From the IMG/VR virus record IMGVR_UViG_3300009788_000257, positions 1 through 28,242 of that record: a stretch of 28,242 nt of DNA, one strand, 5' to 3'. Below, piece after piece: positions 1-9,135 of this stretch. Source of the DNA: a virus. Position numbers and translations under genes: made by a program. Position 1 is the first letter of the stretch. Each line of letters begins with the position of its first letter. The notes under the pieces are model-generated. The model made no database searches. It saw only the letters and a list, made by a program, of their open reading frames with translations, and was not told the DNA's origin.

Positions 1-9
1 AATCTCCTA

Positions 10-2517
10 CTACGTGGCGATAGTATCAGGTGTGCGAATAGCTGCCTGACTCAACCCACCTGTGTCGATCGTATTCTCAATCTCAAAAGGTTGGATTGGA
101 TCTACAGACCCACCGTTTCTGACACGAATAAGAACAGGTATGTCTGCCAGGTACACGAGGTTTGCACTCGACATATTCACCGGATCACCACCAGTTGCGA
201 TCACATCAAGGATGGGAATGTAAGCAGTGTCGGCTGCATTCAGATCGTAAGGAACGGCATTGATGGCATAGGTGTCTGCTGCGTCCCAGTCATCATCCGT
301 TCCGCCCTGCAACGGCGTGTGCGAGATCGTATTGGCATCATCGATGGCCGTGATTACACCCCATGACGAATCCGTGATATTCAATATAACGTCGCCAATA
401 ATAGGGTCATCAGTTGCATTGGTGAAGTTTGCACTGGTATCAATCAGCTGCGTCCCAGCAGCGTCTGGTGTCGTTACACCAGTTCCTTCGGCTACGTTCG
501 TCAGCGTCAGGTCAGTACCAGAGAACGACGCGTACCTGAATCGAAGTTCGACAATATTCACGGTATCGACTACACGGGTCGTACCGGACTCTGGCGTGTC
601 ATTCGGAATCGTGGCATCAAACCTGATCTGAACGTCAGCCTCACCATTGAAAGCACCTGTCGGTGCGGCGATACCGTGCTGTGCCTTATCGATAACCCCG
701 GAAGGTGCGGTTAGAACGAAGATGCCTACACGGTCAGCATCAGTACCGTTGACAGCGGTAACAGTTGCGTTGATAAACAGCGGCGGATTACGTACGTTGC
801 CATCGTCATCGACCAACTGGAACGCCTGCACATCGGCAGGTGCCACATCAGTCAAGACCACACCAGGCGCACCGAAGTAGGTACCACCAGCAAAGGTTCC
901 GAGAGGTGCCGACTTAGGCGTAGTAATCGTCCGGGTCGCAGATACCGTGGCAAAGTCCGTATACGATGCTTGCACTGGGTCATCACCAACTTGCGTGATG
1001 GCGTTCAGCGTGAAGACGCGGGTGTTGCGCATAATCAGATCACCGGTAGGACCATCGTCATGGTCTGCAACCACAGTGCCCTGTGCTACTAACGCGTCAC
1101 CTGAGTCATGGAAATACAGCACCTCACCTTCAACAAAGGCACCGGTTTGCGTGTTGTACTCAGCCTGCAAGTCGTTGCCGAGATATGCCTCACCATTGAC
1201 GCCTTCGGCATCAAATATATAGGTGCCGCCGCCGCCTCGACCACGTCTGATCTCGGCTTTATGAAACTCGTACAGATCAGCAACCGGGTTGGCTTCACCA
1301 TCAACCGCAATACTGTACGGGAATGCGGCCTGACCACCACCGAGACTCACGTCCGTAGCAGCAAAGACGATTAAAGGATCTGTACCAAGTGCTGCTGGAC
1401 CAATATCAGTCGGCGCAACAGCGGTGCCAAATATAGCGGAGTCTGCTCCAGTGAACTGTCCTGTCGCACCACTGAAGTCGGCAAGCGCGGGGCCGATCAG
1501 GTAATACTGAACAGTGATCGCCGGGGGAGTGCCAGCCGACGAAGTCACGATGCCCTGGATGGTGTCGTCGGAATCATCCTGGATCACCTCACCGACAGTG
1601 AATTGATCTGTTGGGCCAACAGCAAGCACCATCTCACGAAGTCCTGTGGCGTTGTTCAGGTCGCCACCAGTTGCCAGCGGCACCGGTTGTCTGCCACCGG
1701 TCGTCAAGTCAATAATAAAGTTGTCGAACAAGGCACCGTACTGACGAGCGAACACCGTGACCTCGGCATCATCAATCTCAACATCGGTTGACTTGACCTT
1801 AACCAAGATGTCAATCTGACCCGAACCCCACCAACGATTCGTCGCACCTACCTCACGACCAATTAGCTCGACACCATCCTGGTAAATGTACAAGGTCGAA
1901 TTAACAAAAATCGTACCAAGACTGAACAGGTTAGTCCAAAGCGATTCACCTGTCTCGGATGCCACCCCACCACCGGAAGCTGCGGCGTAAGTATCGGTGA
2001 AATCGCCAGCCGCAGAAGATGAGGCTACGGTATATGCCTCTGTCGCGGCGTCATCGAAAAGATCAGTAGCAGGGTCATCGGGACGAATCCATGCCACCCC
2101 TATCTCTGCTCCGTACCTTTCATCAAAGGCGAGAATGGTGCCGGTGTCACCAGTAGTCGTGCCGCTAATTATCTTACCAAGGTCTGAGGCCGCGAATGGT
2201 GTTCCAGCACCACTTCCATTGTAGGAGATGGCACGAACTTCACCAGTTGCCCAACCCAGCGTAGTCAGTGCGCCGCCAGTCAGGTACTGGGTGGACTCAT
2301 CATCAATAAACCATTGATTGATGACCGTGAACGCTGTCGGCGTCTGTGCCGACATAGGAACCGGGTCATCCATCTGGTCCGGTTCATCGAATAGGTCTTG
2401 AAGCGCAGAGTAAAGCGCCAGGGATGTGTCGGTTACGGTAGGCGACTCTACGACATCGCGGAATATACGTTTCGCCGTGTAATCAATGTCCCACCGATTA
2501 CCTAAAAAAGTTCCCAT
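10..2517 (-). CDS. Large beta-rich virion structural protein (835 aa)
   Basis: I see an 835-residue protein rich in Gly, Thr, Asp and Ala with no signal peptide, membrane segment or Cys clusters, the composition of phage virion surface or tail proteins. The N-terminus (about residues 1-75) contains LALYSALQDLFDEPDQMDD and VPMSAQTPTAFTVINQWFID, a pattern I associate with large structural proteins of N4-gp56/P22-portal phages. Several stretches of the type G-x-I-x-G-x-T-x-G-x-T-G (near residues 110-125, 320 and 700) look like recurring small beta modules. A clear SD (TTGGAGAG) precedes the ATG. The gene is last in the visible virion module, and a copy of the GTCGCAGGAGTGAC hairpin lies 27 nt upstream of the ATG. 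A tail or surface structural role is inferred from position and composition; no enzymatic domain is recognisable. Confidence 0.75.
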   Translation of the reverse strand: MGTFLGNRWDIDYTAKRIFRDVVESPTVTDTSLALYSALQDLFDEPDQMDDPVPMSAQTPTAFTVINQWFIDDESTQYLTGGALTTLGWATGEVRAISYNGSGAGTPFAASDLGKIISGTTTGDTGTILAFDERYGAEIGVAWIRPDDPATDLFDDAATEAYTVASSSAAGDFTDTYAAASGGGVASETGESLWTNLFSLGTIFVNSTLYIYQDGVELIGREVGATNRWWGSGQIDILVKVKSTDVEIDDAEVTVFARQYGALFDNFIIDLTTGGRQPVPLATGGDLNNATGLREMVLAVGPTDQFTVGEVIQDDSDDTIQGIVTSSAGTPPAITVQYYLIGPALADFSGATGQFTGADSAIFGTAVAPTDIGPAALGTDPLIVFAATDVSLGGGQAAFPYSIAVDGEANPVADLYEFHKAEIRRGRGGGGTYIFDAEGVNGEAYLGNDLQAEYNTQTGAFVEGEVLYFHDSGDALVAQGTVVADHDDGPTGDLIMRNTRVFTLNAITQVGDDPVQASYTDFATVSATRTITTPKSAPLGTFAGGTYFGAPGVVLTDVAPADVQAFQLVDDDGNVRNPPLFINATVTAVNGTDADRVGIFVLTAPSGVIDKAQHGIAAPTGAFNGEADVQIRFDATIPNDTPESGTTRVVDTVNIVELRFRYASFSGTDLTLTNVAEGTGVTTPDAAGTQLIDTSANFTNATDDPIIGDVILNITDSSWGVITAIDDANTISHTPLQGGTDDDWDAADTYAINAVPYDLNAADTAYIPILDVIATGGDPVNMSSANLVYLADIPVLIRVRNGGSVDPIQPFEIENTIDTGGLSQAAIRTPDTIAT

Positions 2518-2614
2518 CAGTAACTCTCCAATTAGAGGCTAGAGTCACTCCTGCGACCACACACCGAATTTGTACCAGAAATTAGCTCATCAAGCTAGTT
2601 ATAGCTTTATATTT
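2518..2614 (-). other. Intergenic leader with overlapping small hairpins
   Basis: This 97-nt gap separates two large virion genes that are otherwise in near-contiguous order. In mRNA sense it starts with AAGCTA-TAAC-TAGCTT, a 6-bp stem, which overlaps an alternative TAGCT-TGATG-AGCTA stem. The 14-nt AGGA hairpin element and then the SD of the 835-aa gene follow. No strong U tract follows the first hairpins, so a terminator is not supported. Confidence 0.4.
2544..2557 (-). promoter_or_regulatory. Repeated 14-nt AGGA hairpin, copy A (upstream of the 835-aa virion gene)
   Basis: In mRNA sense this is GTCGCAGGAGTGAC. It can form a 5-bp stem GTCGC/GTGAC (one G-U pair) with an AGGA tetraloop. The same 14 nt occur at 12667-12680 and 13978-13991 with unrelated flanks. 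Here it lies 27 nt before the ATG, and a separate SD (TTGGAGAG) sits closer. A GGA in a hairpin loop is what CsrA/RsmA-type proteins recognise; function here is inferred. Confidence 0.5.
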
Positions 2615-5011
2615 TTAATCCCCAAACGTTGCGGCAGCACTGACGTAACTCTTTGAGGAGGCGTCATAATCTGCACCAATACTATGTGCGCCGGTAGCAA
2701 CCCTATCGGCCCTGATAATCGTAATCTGCTTGGCACCATCGACTACTTTATCCGCACGACGAATAGACCCCACACCGCTTGCGGCAGGTGGGAACGTATC
2801 CAGGTCATCTGTCAAAGAAAACATGACATCGATCGCTGGCTGCGTCGTATTGTTCAAGCTGATCGATGGATTTGATGTCACTGCCTGACCCACGCTGTTG
2901 CCATCATCTTCTTCTGCGCCAGCTGCGGCTTTGTTGATTACTGCAAACGCAATGGCACGGAATGGCGCAGCACCAGAGAGCGTCAGGACCACATCTTTAG
3001 CGCCAGAATCCGCATCAGGGATGTCGTGACGATATAAGAACACCTCGTGGAACTCACTGCCTTCCTGTACGAAGTTTCCACCTGCGGTATCGGTCATGGC
3101 ATCGCCATCAAAAGTGAAAGACGTAACCGTTCTGTTGACTGTCGAATCCCAGTAAAATCCGGCGACGACCAGCTTGCGATTGGTTCCACCAGGAAGTTTT
3201 ACCTTCGCAGTTATTGTGGTGCCACTTACATCATTACTGATCTGACCGTGTTTGGAAATATCGAACCTGACCGCATCAATTGCACCGGCAATAGGATCTG
3301 GTGTCATCTGCACAGCAGCATTCATGCCAGTGCTTATAATCGTATTGCCATCTGCTTTCGGCAGGTATCGTGTATCACCTGGGCTAGACTTCCTGACGTT
3401 GATTTTTACAGCAAGGTCACCTGTGTAGTTGTAACCGGTGTCCTGATATAAGCCGCTTGCGTTTGTCCTGCCTTCCGACACCAAAGCGTTCGTTGCGGCA
3501 TTGCGAATACTGACAAACACATCTTCAAGAACGGAACCGTCATCAGCATCTGTTACGGTTATTGCGAGAGTCACGGTCTGCGTGATCGTCACAAGCCCGG
3601 TGTAACTCCCAACAATACGGTAAGAGAATCCTTCGATACCGGTGTCGAGACCACCACCGATATTGACTGCGCTAGATCCAGCCAAGTTGATGTTGATGTC
3701 TGCGTCGAGTGTAGACGGGTTAATAAAGAAAACCTTCTCAGCCTCTACTGCGTCACCATCATCCTGTGAGGCGAAACCGTCAACCACCAGACCACTGACA
3801 TCGTAGGTAAATGGACCGGCACCGACTGGTGCAATCTCGATTGCGTTATGTGTGCCGCTTCTAACGAAGGTCGAGTTGATCTGTTTTTCCTGGTCCTCTT
3901 CGACCGTGCCCCACACAACGGCACCGTTTGCATCGTTCGATCCGTTCCAGGTATTGCCGTCCATATCCAGCGACGACAGATCCATTTGATCACCGTTAAC
4001 GTATGTCGAGTTCCTGCTGAACTTAGAAGCATCCTGCACAGGGTAAGTAATGGCACCGAAGTTAATCCAAGTCGTTGCCAGCAGTTCGAGTTCATCGAAA
4101 TCAGCATCGGACATATCGAATGGCGCACGCACACCAGTGTTGATGTTTACGACGCGGGTCTGTCGAAACGCATTTGTACCGGTGCCACCCAGAAGCCTGA
4201 AGATGAAATTACCCGCACCTATCGAACGACCACCACCGTTGTCACCAACGTAGTACCACTGCTGATCAACACCTTCGAATCCAGTGTCGCCGGTAGCGGC
4301 ACCAAACTCGGTATTGGCAAAAAGGTAGAACGCATCACCAATCGGATTGGAAAACATTGCTGCGCCGACAGTCTCATCATCGCCAACCAGGTCGGTCATC
4401 GTTTCTGGCGTGCCTGAAGATCCACCTGTGACGGACGCGTGGTAATCCGTGTTCAGGTCATAGTAAATGCCTGAGATAAAGACGTTGGCGACGTTACCCT
4501 GTGCCTTCGCGTTATGGATGCCTCCATAGCCGATTTGAGTAACGTCAGAAGAATCGAAGTTTGCTTCGGCCCCATTGAATACGTGGTGACCGACATCTGA
4601 TGAACCTGGATTGGCATCAGTCTCACTGAGATCTATCTTGAATACGTTGAATACTTTCTGGTACGGCAAGCCCAGTGCGTTAGAACCACCGGCTTGATAG
4701 CCGATTCGATCCGTACCACCTGTGTCACCGACGACGACACCGGCTCCGACAACCTCTGCCACGTCATAACCATTGTCCTTGACCGCGATGTAGATGGTCG
4801 AGTTAGACAGGTCGAGAGCGAACGTCGCATCAGCTGAATCCTCAATCGCATACGTGTCGTCATATACGTTCGAGTGCTGCACCTGGACAGAGTTCGGAGA
4901 GATGAGCGTGTTACCGGCAAGGTCATTGGGGTTAAGCTGCGAGCCAGTAGTCGCGAAGTCAGCATCGTCCTGACAATCCTGCAACCTGGTTCTGTTGTCG
5001 GTAAGAGCCAT
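2615..5011 (-). CDS. Virion structural protein with carboxypeptidase-regulatory-like Ig domain (798 aa)
   Basis: The protein has 798 residues and is acidic and beta-rich, with no signal peptide. Residues about 1-470 are a Gly/Asn/Asp-rich region, with parallel-beta-helix-like stretches such as STYVNGDQMDLSSLDMDGNT near 335-355. Residues about 480-570 (ITVTDADDGSVLEDVFVSIR, followed by NASGLYQDTGY) look like a carboxypeptidase-regulatory-like/Ig beta-sandwich common on phage surfaces. Residues about 580-798 form a C-terminal beta domain ending in a TGAHSIGADYDASSKSYVSA-type motif that I associate with phage tail or fibre proteins. The start codon overlaps the upstream stop as TAATG, indicating translational coupling. 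A receptor-binding or decoration role is inferred. Confidence 0.75.
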   Translation of the reverse strand: MALTDNRTRLQDCQDDADFATTGSQLNPNDLAGNTLISPNSVQVQHSNVYDDTYAIEDSADATFALDLSNSTIYIAVKDNGYDVAEVVGAGVVVGDTGGTDRIGYQAGGSNALGLPYQKVFNVFKIDLSETDANPGSSDVGHHVFNGAEANFDSSDVTQIGYGGIHNAKAQGNVANVFISGIYYDLNTDYHASVTGGSSGTPETMTDLVGDDETVGAAMFSNPIGDAFYLFANTEFGAATGDTGFEGVDQQWYYVGDNGGGRSIGAGNFIFRLLGGTGTNAFRQTRVVNINTGVRAPFDMSDADFDELELLATTWINFGAITYPVQDASKFSRNSTYVNGDQMDLSSLDMDGNTWNGSNDANGAVVWGTVEEDQEKQINSTFVRSGTHNAIEIAPVGAGPFTYDVSGLVVDGFASQDDGDAVEAEKVFFINPSTLDADININLAGSSAVNIGGGLDTGIEGFSYRIVGSYTGLVTITQTVTLAITVTDADDGSVLEDVFVSIRNAATNALVSEGRTNASGLYQDTGYNYTGDLAVKINVRKSSPGDTRYLPKADGNTIISTGMNAAVQMTPDPIAGAIDAVRFDISKHGQISNDVSGTTITAKVKLPGGTNRKLVVAGFYWDSTVNRTVTSFTFDGDAMTDTAGGNFVQEGSEFHEVFLYRHDIPDADSGAKDVVLTLSGAAPFRAIAFAVINKAAAGAEEDDGNSVGQAVTSNPSISLNNTTQPAIDVMFSLTDDLDTFPPAASGVGSIRRADKVVDGAKQITIIRADRVATGAHSIGADYDASSKSYVSAAATFGD

Positions 5012-5421
5012 TACTGACCCAACCTTATTGCCAGCGCAATCGCGACCGCGTTCGGTGCGTACAGGTGGTTATGCCTAGTCAAGCCGTTTGTGTTGATGCA
5101 GTACATTTCATCAGCACCTGCATGCCACGTATTGTTATTGTCGGTGTTGCCGCAAATCAACACCAAGTCGTCTTGTGGGAGTTCGCCCATAGTTTTGTCG
5201 CCACTCGGTTCGAGAAACGCTTTCGGCATGTTCGGATCTAATGACGCCAGTGCCTCTTCCATCGTTGCGTACTGATCGACATCGACCTGTTTCATTTCGT
5301 CCATGACAGGCACAAACTTGAAGCGAGTGATACCGAAGGCACCGCGCATCTGACGCCACAGCTGCCATTCCTCCAACGGTGACAACTGTGTAGCTTCCCA
5401 TCTTGTAACCACAATGATCAT
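5011..5421 (-). CDS. Small protein in the tail module, possibly SPOUT/TrmH-like fold (136 aa)
   Basis: The 136 residues lie between two large virion genes and are coupled to both by TGATG and TAATG overlaps. The sequence is mixed alpha/beta. It opens with a hydrophobic strand (MIIVVTRWEA). A second strand with a Gly-Asn turn follows (LVLICGNTDNNNTW, residues about 86-99). The protein ends with LYAPNAVAIALAIRLGQ. The order 'hydrophobic strand-G-N ... N-x-A-x-A-I-A-L' resembles the C-terminal knot region of SPOUT-type RNA methyltransferases (VFGNE ... LN-S-AA-IALYE). That comparison is by eye and weak. It could equally be a virion chaperone or minor structural protein. No signal peptide or membrane segment is present. 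Confidence 0.65.
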   Translation of the reverse strand: MIIVVTRWEATQLSPLEEWQLWRQMRGAFGITRFKFVPVMDEMKQVDVDQYATMEEALASLDPNMPKAFLEPSGDKTMGELPQDDLVLICGNTDNNNTWHAGADEMYCINTNGLTRHNHLYAPNAVAIALAIRLGQ

Positions 5422-7787
5422 CAGAACCCTGTCCTTCTCGGATTCGGTTCAAGCACGGTCCACCTCGTGCCCTGTGACTCTGCTGTCCATACCGCTGGTC
5501 TGGTCTCGGCTCGCCAGGTAGCGGCACATCGTTTTGCCCACCAGACATTTGGTGGATCTGCGACCCAAAGTGTTGGCAAACATTTCGCCTCCCAAATACT
5601 AAGTCTTGCTGCAGCAAACCAGGTGCCACCGATCTCTTCATCGGGTGCATCCCATTCGGTCCCAGGCTCTGATGCTGATTGTGCCTCAACTGGTATCTCA
5701 TCTGCCAGCCACAATGCCGCACACAGCTGCGCCTCCCACCTGACACCATTGCAATCTGCCAACCAAAACTCACAGCTTGCATCGGTTCGAGCAACGAATA
5801 AAGCGAACAAAGGATCTGTCCACTCAACTGGAATTTCTTCGAAGATCCCAGGATCTGCACGCCACTCCACAGGTATTGCGCTACTGAGTTCCGCAATTCC
5901 ACGCGCCTCCCACGGAATGAACTGGTCGAAAGTCTTGAAGAATATTTGCTGCCACTCAATTGGAAACTCAAGATCAGATGAAACAAACTGCTCCAGCAAC
6001 CAGCTGTAAGGCATTACCTGATCAGCGTTAACAGTGGTGCGCCACTCGATAGGAACGACCCTATCAAAAATAGAATTCAGACTAAGCCACTCGATCGGTA
6101 TCACGGCATCATCATCAATCTCCAAAACCCATTCAACGGGTATGGTGTTGTCCTGTATAACGTCGGCATCCCACTCAACTGGTACAGACGCGTCCACAGC
6201 AAGTCCAAGAGTCCACTCAACGGGAACGATGAAGTCAACAGGTGCGAACGGTGTGTTCCACTCGTACGGGATCTGCTGATCCAACCGCAACTCTAGGTGC
6301 CACTCAACCGGAACCTGGTGATCAGGAGCAAGTTCCTGGGTCCACTCCAATGGGATCTGTCGGTCGATCTCCAGGAATACAGTCAGCTGCCAGTCATACG
6401 GGATTACGCGATCCGCCAGTAACTCACCATGCCACTCCAACGGAATTGAATGACTTGCATCGACGGGACCACCCCAGTTAATCGGGATCTCGGACAGAGC
6501 AACCAGTACCGTTTCCGTCAACCACTCCACTGGGATCTGATGATCCCGATCAAGTTCAGTGATCCACTCAACCGGCGACTGACGATCGAACTCTAATTCT
6601 AGTTTCCATCCATAAGGTACTTGGAAGTCAGCACCGGGATCTGCGAAAGGTCCTCTCCATGCGTACGGGATAACGTGATCAAAGTCTGAGAACCCTGACC
6701 AGTTGATTGGCGACTGATGGTCTCCTGCAATTGCACCTCGCCACTCGACAGGAACCTGATGGTCTCCAGGTGTTGTTGTGCTATTCCATTCGACAGGAAT
6801 CTGCTTATCAACTGTGAGTTCGAGCGACCACTCAACCGGTATTGAATTATCTGCACTGAACGGACCTCCGTAGTCAATCGGAATGACATTGTCTTGTGCG
6901 ATACCCTGACGCCATTCAACAGGAAGGATGTGATCAATATTTAATCCCGGACCCCATTCAATCGGTATGGCGTGATCCGAAGTGATTGGCGTGGCTCCAC
7001 TTATCTTGTACAGCACTGCAGCGTATGCGGCGGTGAGGCGAACCGGTGTGGTTGGGTCCGTGTAAAGAACGGCAGCAGCGGCCTGCGTGATCCTGAGATT
7101 AGTGTTTGTTGAGGCGTCTATCGGTGCCGTGTCGCCGTTAGTTCCGACACCCACATAATCGATTTCAAACTGATCCTGATTTTGGCAGCCTATACCGACC
7201 CAACCATCGGCATCGAGGTCGGCATCTGTTGTATCGATTAGCCAGTCAGTTGGCTCATCTTCACTCGCCTTCCAAACCCTGAATTGAAGTGCGGTTCCGT
7301 TCTTCCTGAATCGAGAGTAGTACCACTTGTCGATGACAGGATTATTATTTGCAACATCCTCTAGTGCATTACCAGGCCAACCAACTGCCCCACCTATATT
7401 GGCAGGAGTCCCGGCGTCGTAACGCTTCAGTTGCCACTGCTCGACAACTCCAAACAGGAGTGCGTACTCAACGAGGTAGCCATCTTCGGTGCCAGCGCCG
7501 CCACTACCATTTACCCAAAAACTAAAGCCAAGATCGGCATCTGCATCATTGATTCGCCAGCGAACGACTATCTCTGAATCTTGGCGCTCGGTATCGGCGT
7601 CAACATCATCAAAACTAAACAGACGTATTGCGTTAGCGGTGTGGACAAACCTGAAAACGCGATCGTCTTCGGCCTCGCCAACACTTTCAACAGTCCAGGT
7701 TTGACTTGTAGTGGTGTATCTATTGGTGAAATTTGTCGGCGCAGACCCAGTGGTCATACCCGCAAAGTCTGTGCTGTAGGTACTCAT
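5421..7787 (-). CDS. Repeat virion protein: LamG-like head, about 27 IPVEW repeats, W-x-A tail (788 aa)
   Basis: Three parts are visible. Residues about 1-220 form a concanavalin/LamG-like beta-sandwich domain (strand patterns such as SEIVVRWRIND, WYYSRFRKNGTALQFRVWKA and FEIDYVGVG). Residues 274-656 hold about 27 degenerate copies of [IV]-P-[VIY]-E-W spaced mostly 13-20 residues apart, usually with an Asp or Asp-His/Asp-x-Gln a few residues before the IP. Residues about 673-778 hold a second array with a W-x-A core (FWLAD, RWEAQ, LWLAD, IWEAK, LWVAD, TWRAE, VWTAE). Both arrays look like stacked beta strands, suiting an elongated fibre, collar or decoration protein. The gene is coupled to the next by TGATG. 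The role is inferred from repeats and neighbours. Confidence 0.75.
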   Translation of the reverse strand: MSTYSTDFAGMTTGSAPTNFTNRYTTTSQTWTVESVGEAEDDRVFRFVHTANAIRLFSFDDVDADTERQDSEIVVRWRINDADADLGFSFWVNGSGGAGTEDGYLVEYALLFGVVEQWQLKRYDAGTPANIGGAVGWPGNALEDVANNNPVIDKWYYSRFRKNGTALQFRVWKASEDEPTDWLIDTTDADLDADGWVGIGCQNQDQFEIDYVGVGTNGDTAPIDASTNTNLRITQAAAAVLYTDPTTPVRLTAAYAAVLYKISGATPITSDHAIPIEWGPGLNIDHILPVEWRQGIAQDNVIPIDYGGPFSADNSIPVEWSLELTVDKQIPVEWNSTTTPGDHQVPVEWRGAIAGDHQSPINWSGFSDFDHVIPYAWRGPFADPGADFQVPYGWKLELEFDRQSPVEWITELDRDHQIPVEWLTETVLVALSEIPINWGGPVDASHSIPLEWHGELLADRVIPYDWQLTVFLEIDRQIPLEWTQELAPDHQVPVEWHLELRLDQQIPYEWNTPFAPVDFIVPVEWTLGLAVDASVPVEWDADVIQDNTIPVEWVLEIDDDAVIPIEWLSLNSIFDRVVPIEWRTTVNADQVMPYSWLLEQFVSSDLEFPIEWQQIFFKTFDQFIPWEARGIAELSSAIPVEWRADPGIFEEIPVEWTDPLFALFVARTDASCEFWLADCNGVRWEAQLCAALWLADEIPVEAQSASEPGTEWDAPDEEIGGTWFAAARLSIWEAKCLPTLWVADPPNVWWAKRCAATWRAETRPAVWTAESQGTRWTVLEPNPRRTGF
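5454..5771 (-). repeat. W-x-A protein repeat array
   Basis: This segment encodes the C-terminal tryptophan array of the 788-aa protein. About eleven tryptophans sit in a W-x-[AV] or related context every 7-12 residues. It is distinct from the IPVEW array and includes four Cys residues. Confidence 0.6.
5817..6974 (-). repeat. IPVEW protein repeat array, about 27 units
   Basis: This segment encodes about 27 units centred on [IV]-P-[VIY]-E-W (also IPINW, IPYDW, VPYGW). Period varies from about 13 to 20 residues. On the plus strand the repeats show as recurring 'ccactc-a-ac-gg-a' blocks. Units are diverged at the DNA level, so the array is old or under selection for the motif rather than a recent slippage product. 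Confidence 0.85.
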
Positions 7788-7795
7788 GGACTAAA

Positions 7796-8830
7796 TCATG
7801 TCTGCAGATCCAAACCAAACTGTGCAGAATTCACAGCTGATTCGGTCCAGTCGATACCACCATTCGGATCATTTTCGTAGATATGATTCAGCAGGCGATA
7901 GTCAACACCCAAGGTTTTATCGACACTCTCAACTTCGGTTACATTGCTGCGACCAATAACACGAACCTCTCGAAACCCAGCATCTTCTTTTCGTACCAAC
8001 ATCTTCGCATCAACACCGTAGATAGTATCAATGCTCCCAGCAAGTGCGGCAAAACCGTATAGCTCACGATCCGTTACGGTAGCCGACCAATTGTACGTGC
8101 TGTCATCATCGGGAGATCCGCCATCGTCAACTGCCTCGTAATTATTGGAGCCGCCGCCGACACGAGTAAAATCGTTCTCATTGCCATCGGCATCGGGGTA
8201 TATGGTTTCAACTCTGCAGTCACCCAGCAGGCCAGTGTTGTCTGCGCCGGTATCGTCTAGGAAATAAATATCATCGACAATTGGATCAAGTGTGGAGTTA
8301 CCATGAAACTCAATATTATCGCACTGCGCCGCGCCAGCATTTTGAGTGTCAACGCTAGTATCGGCAAACAGCTGAGATCCATCCATATGAACATCATAAG
8401 CACCGACGCTATTATCGATGGTTGCTTCAATCTCAAAGTAATACCAAACACCCTGGGTCAACCCAAGACCACTGGTAATATCTATCTGCGTTACGCCGCG
8501 TCTAAGTTCAAGTTCACCAGCGGCAGTCGCAACCAGGACCAGATGATCGATGGCGTTATTCCTGCAAGCCAATAAGGGAAGGTTGGCTGGACCACCATTA
8601 AGTAATTTGTAGGCAAATCCACAGGTGAAGGATGCACTCGGTTTTACGGCATGAGTTAAATTAAAGCCATTGCCTTGCAAGGTAACTGCACGACCACCGG
8701 TATGCCTGCCGGTTACAAAATTAAATACAGTAGTCCACGCACCGGTTGTCGTATACCAGCCGCCGCGAGCCAATTCAGACTCGTCCGTTAGCGTGTACTG
8801 CTCGAACCCCTCTATGAGAAGCAGGGCCAT
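7796..8830 (-). CDS. LamG/concanavalin-like virion protein (344 aa)
   Basis: I start at ATG 8830 (MALLLIEGFEQYTLTDE) because it follows the upstream stop by 2 nt; the frame is open to 8935, but that extension overlaps the upstream gene and reads as shadow. The N-terminal 200 residues have the classic phage LamG/concanavalin pattern: IEGFEQYxx near the start, TGRHTGGRAV, then GVWYYFEIEATID and YDVHMDGSQLF, then VDDIYFLDDTGADN at about 190. Residues about 200-344 (GDCRVETIYPDADGNENDFTR) form a separate beta domain typically seen after this motif in phage structural proteins. It is probably a tail, ring or fibre component. Gene order (after adaptor and a small beta protein, before the IPVEW protein) supports this. 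Confidence 0.8.
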   Translation of the reverse strand: MALLLIEGFEQYTLTDESELARGGWYTTTGAWTTVFNFVTGRHTGGRAVTLQGNGFNLTHAVKPSASFTCGFAYKLLNGGPANLPLLACRNNAIDHLVLVATAAGELELRRGVTQIDITSGLGLTQGVWYYFEIEATIDNSVGAYDVHMDGSQLFADTSVDTQNAGAAQCDNIEFHGNSTLDPIVDDIYFLDDTGADNTGLLGDCRVETIYPDADGNENDFTRVGGGSNNYEAVDDGGSPDDDSTYNWSATVTDRELYGFAALAGSIDTIYGVDAKMLVRKEDAGFREVRVIGRSNVTEVESVDKTLGVDYRLLNHIYENDPNGGIDWTESAVNSAQFGLDLQT

Positions 8831-8832
8831 TG

Positions 8833-9126
8833 CTACAGCCGCAGGTATGTCATCTCCACATCTGGTGCGGGGTTGATAGCGCCAGCTGTCGGATTGACAA
8901 ATCGTACCGTAAGCTGACCAGGTGCAGTTGCCCACGCAGTGGCTGAATAGCCCAGACCGTCATCGACACCATTAGCACCGAGATCAAACGCTACAAGATA
9001 CAACTCACCAGGCTTCACACCAACCAACCCGGTAATATCGACATCGACGGTCGTGATGGTTGCGATAGATGGGAGGTCAACAAGTTTTTGCCACGCCTCA
9101 GGGTGATTGATTTTTACAACGCTCAT
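8833..9126 (-). CDS. Small beta-rich virion protein (97 aa)
   Basis: The 97-residue product carries strands such as ITTVDVDITGLVGVKPGELYLVAFD and ends with LTVRFVNPTAGAINPAPDVEMTYLRL. The VRFVNPTAGAI-type motif is one I associate with small phage surface or head-completion proteins downstream of the adaptor. The ATG (9126) is preceded by an AGGAGATCC SD. It sits 9 nt after the adaptor gene and 2 nt before the LamG-like gene. The exact role is unknown. Confidence 0.75.
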   Translation of the reverse strand: MSVVKINHPEAWQKLVDLPSIATITTVDVDITGLVGVKPGELYLVAFDLGANGVDDGLGYSATAWATAPGQLTVRFVNPTAGAINPAPDVEMTYLRL

Positions 9127-9135
9127 CTGGATCTC

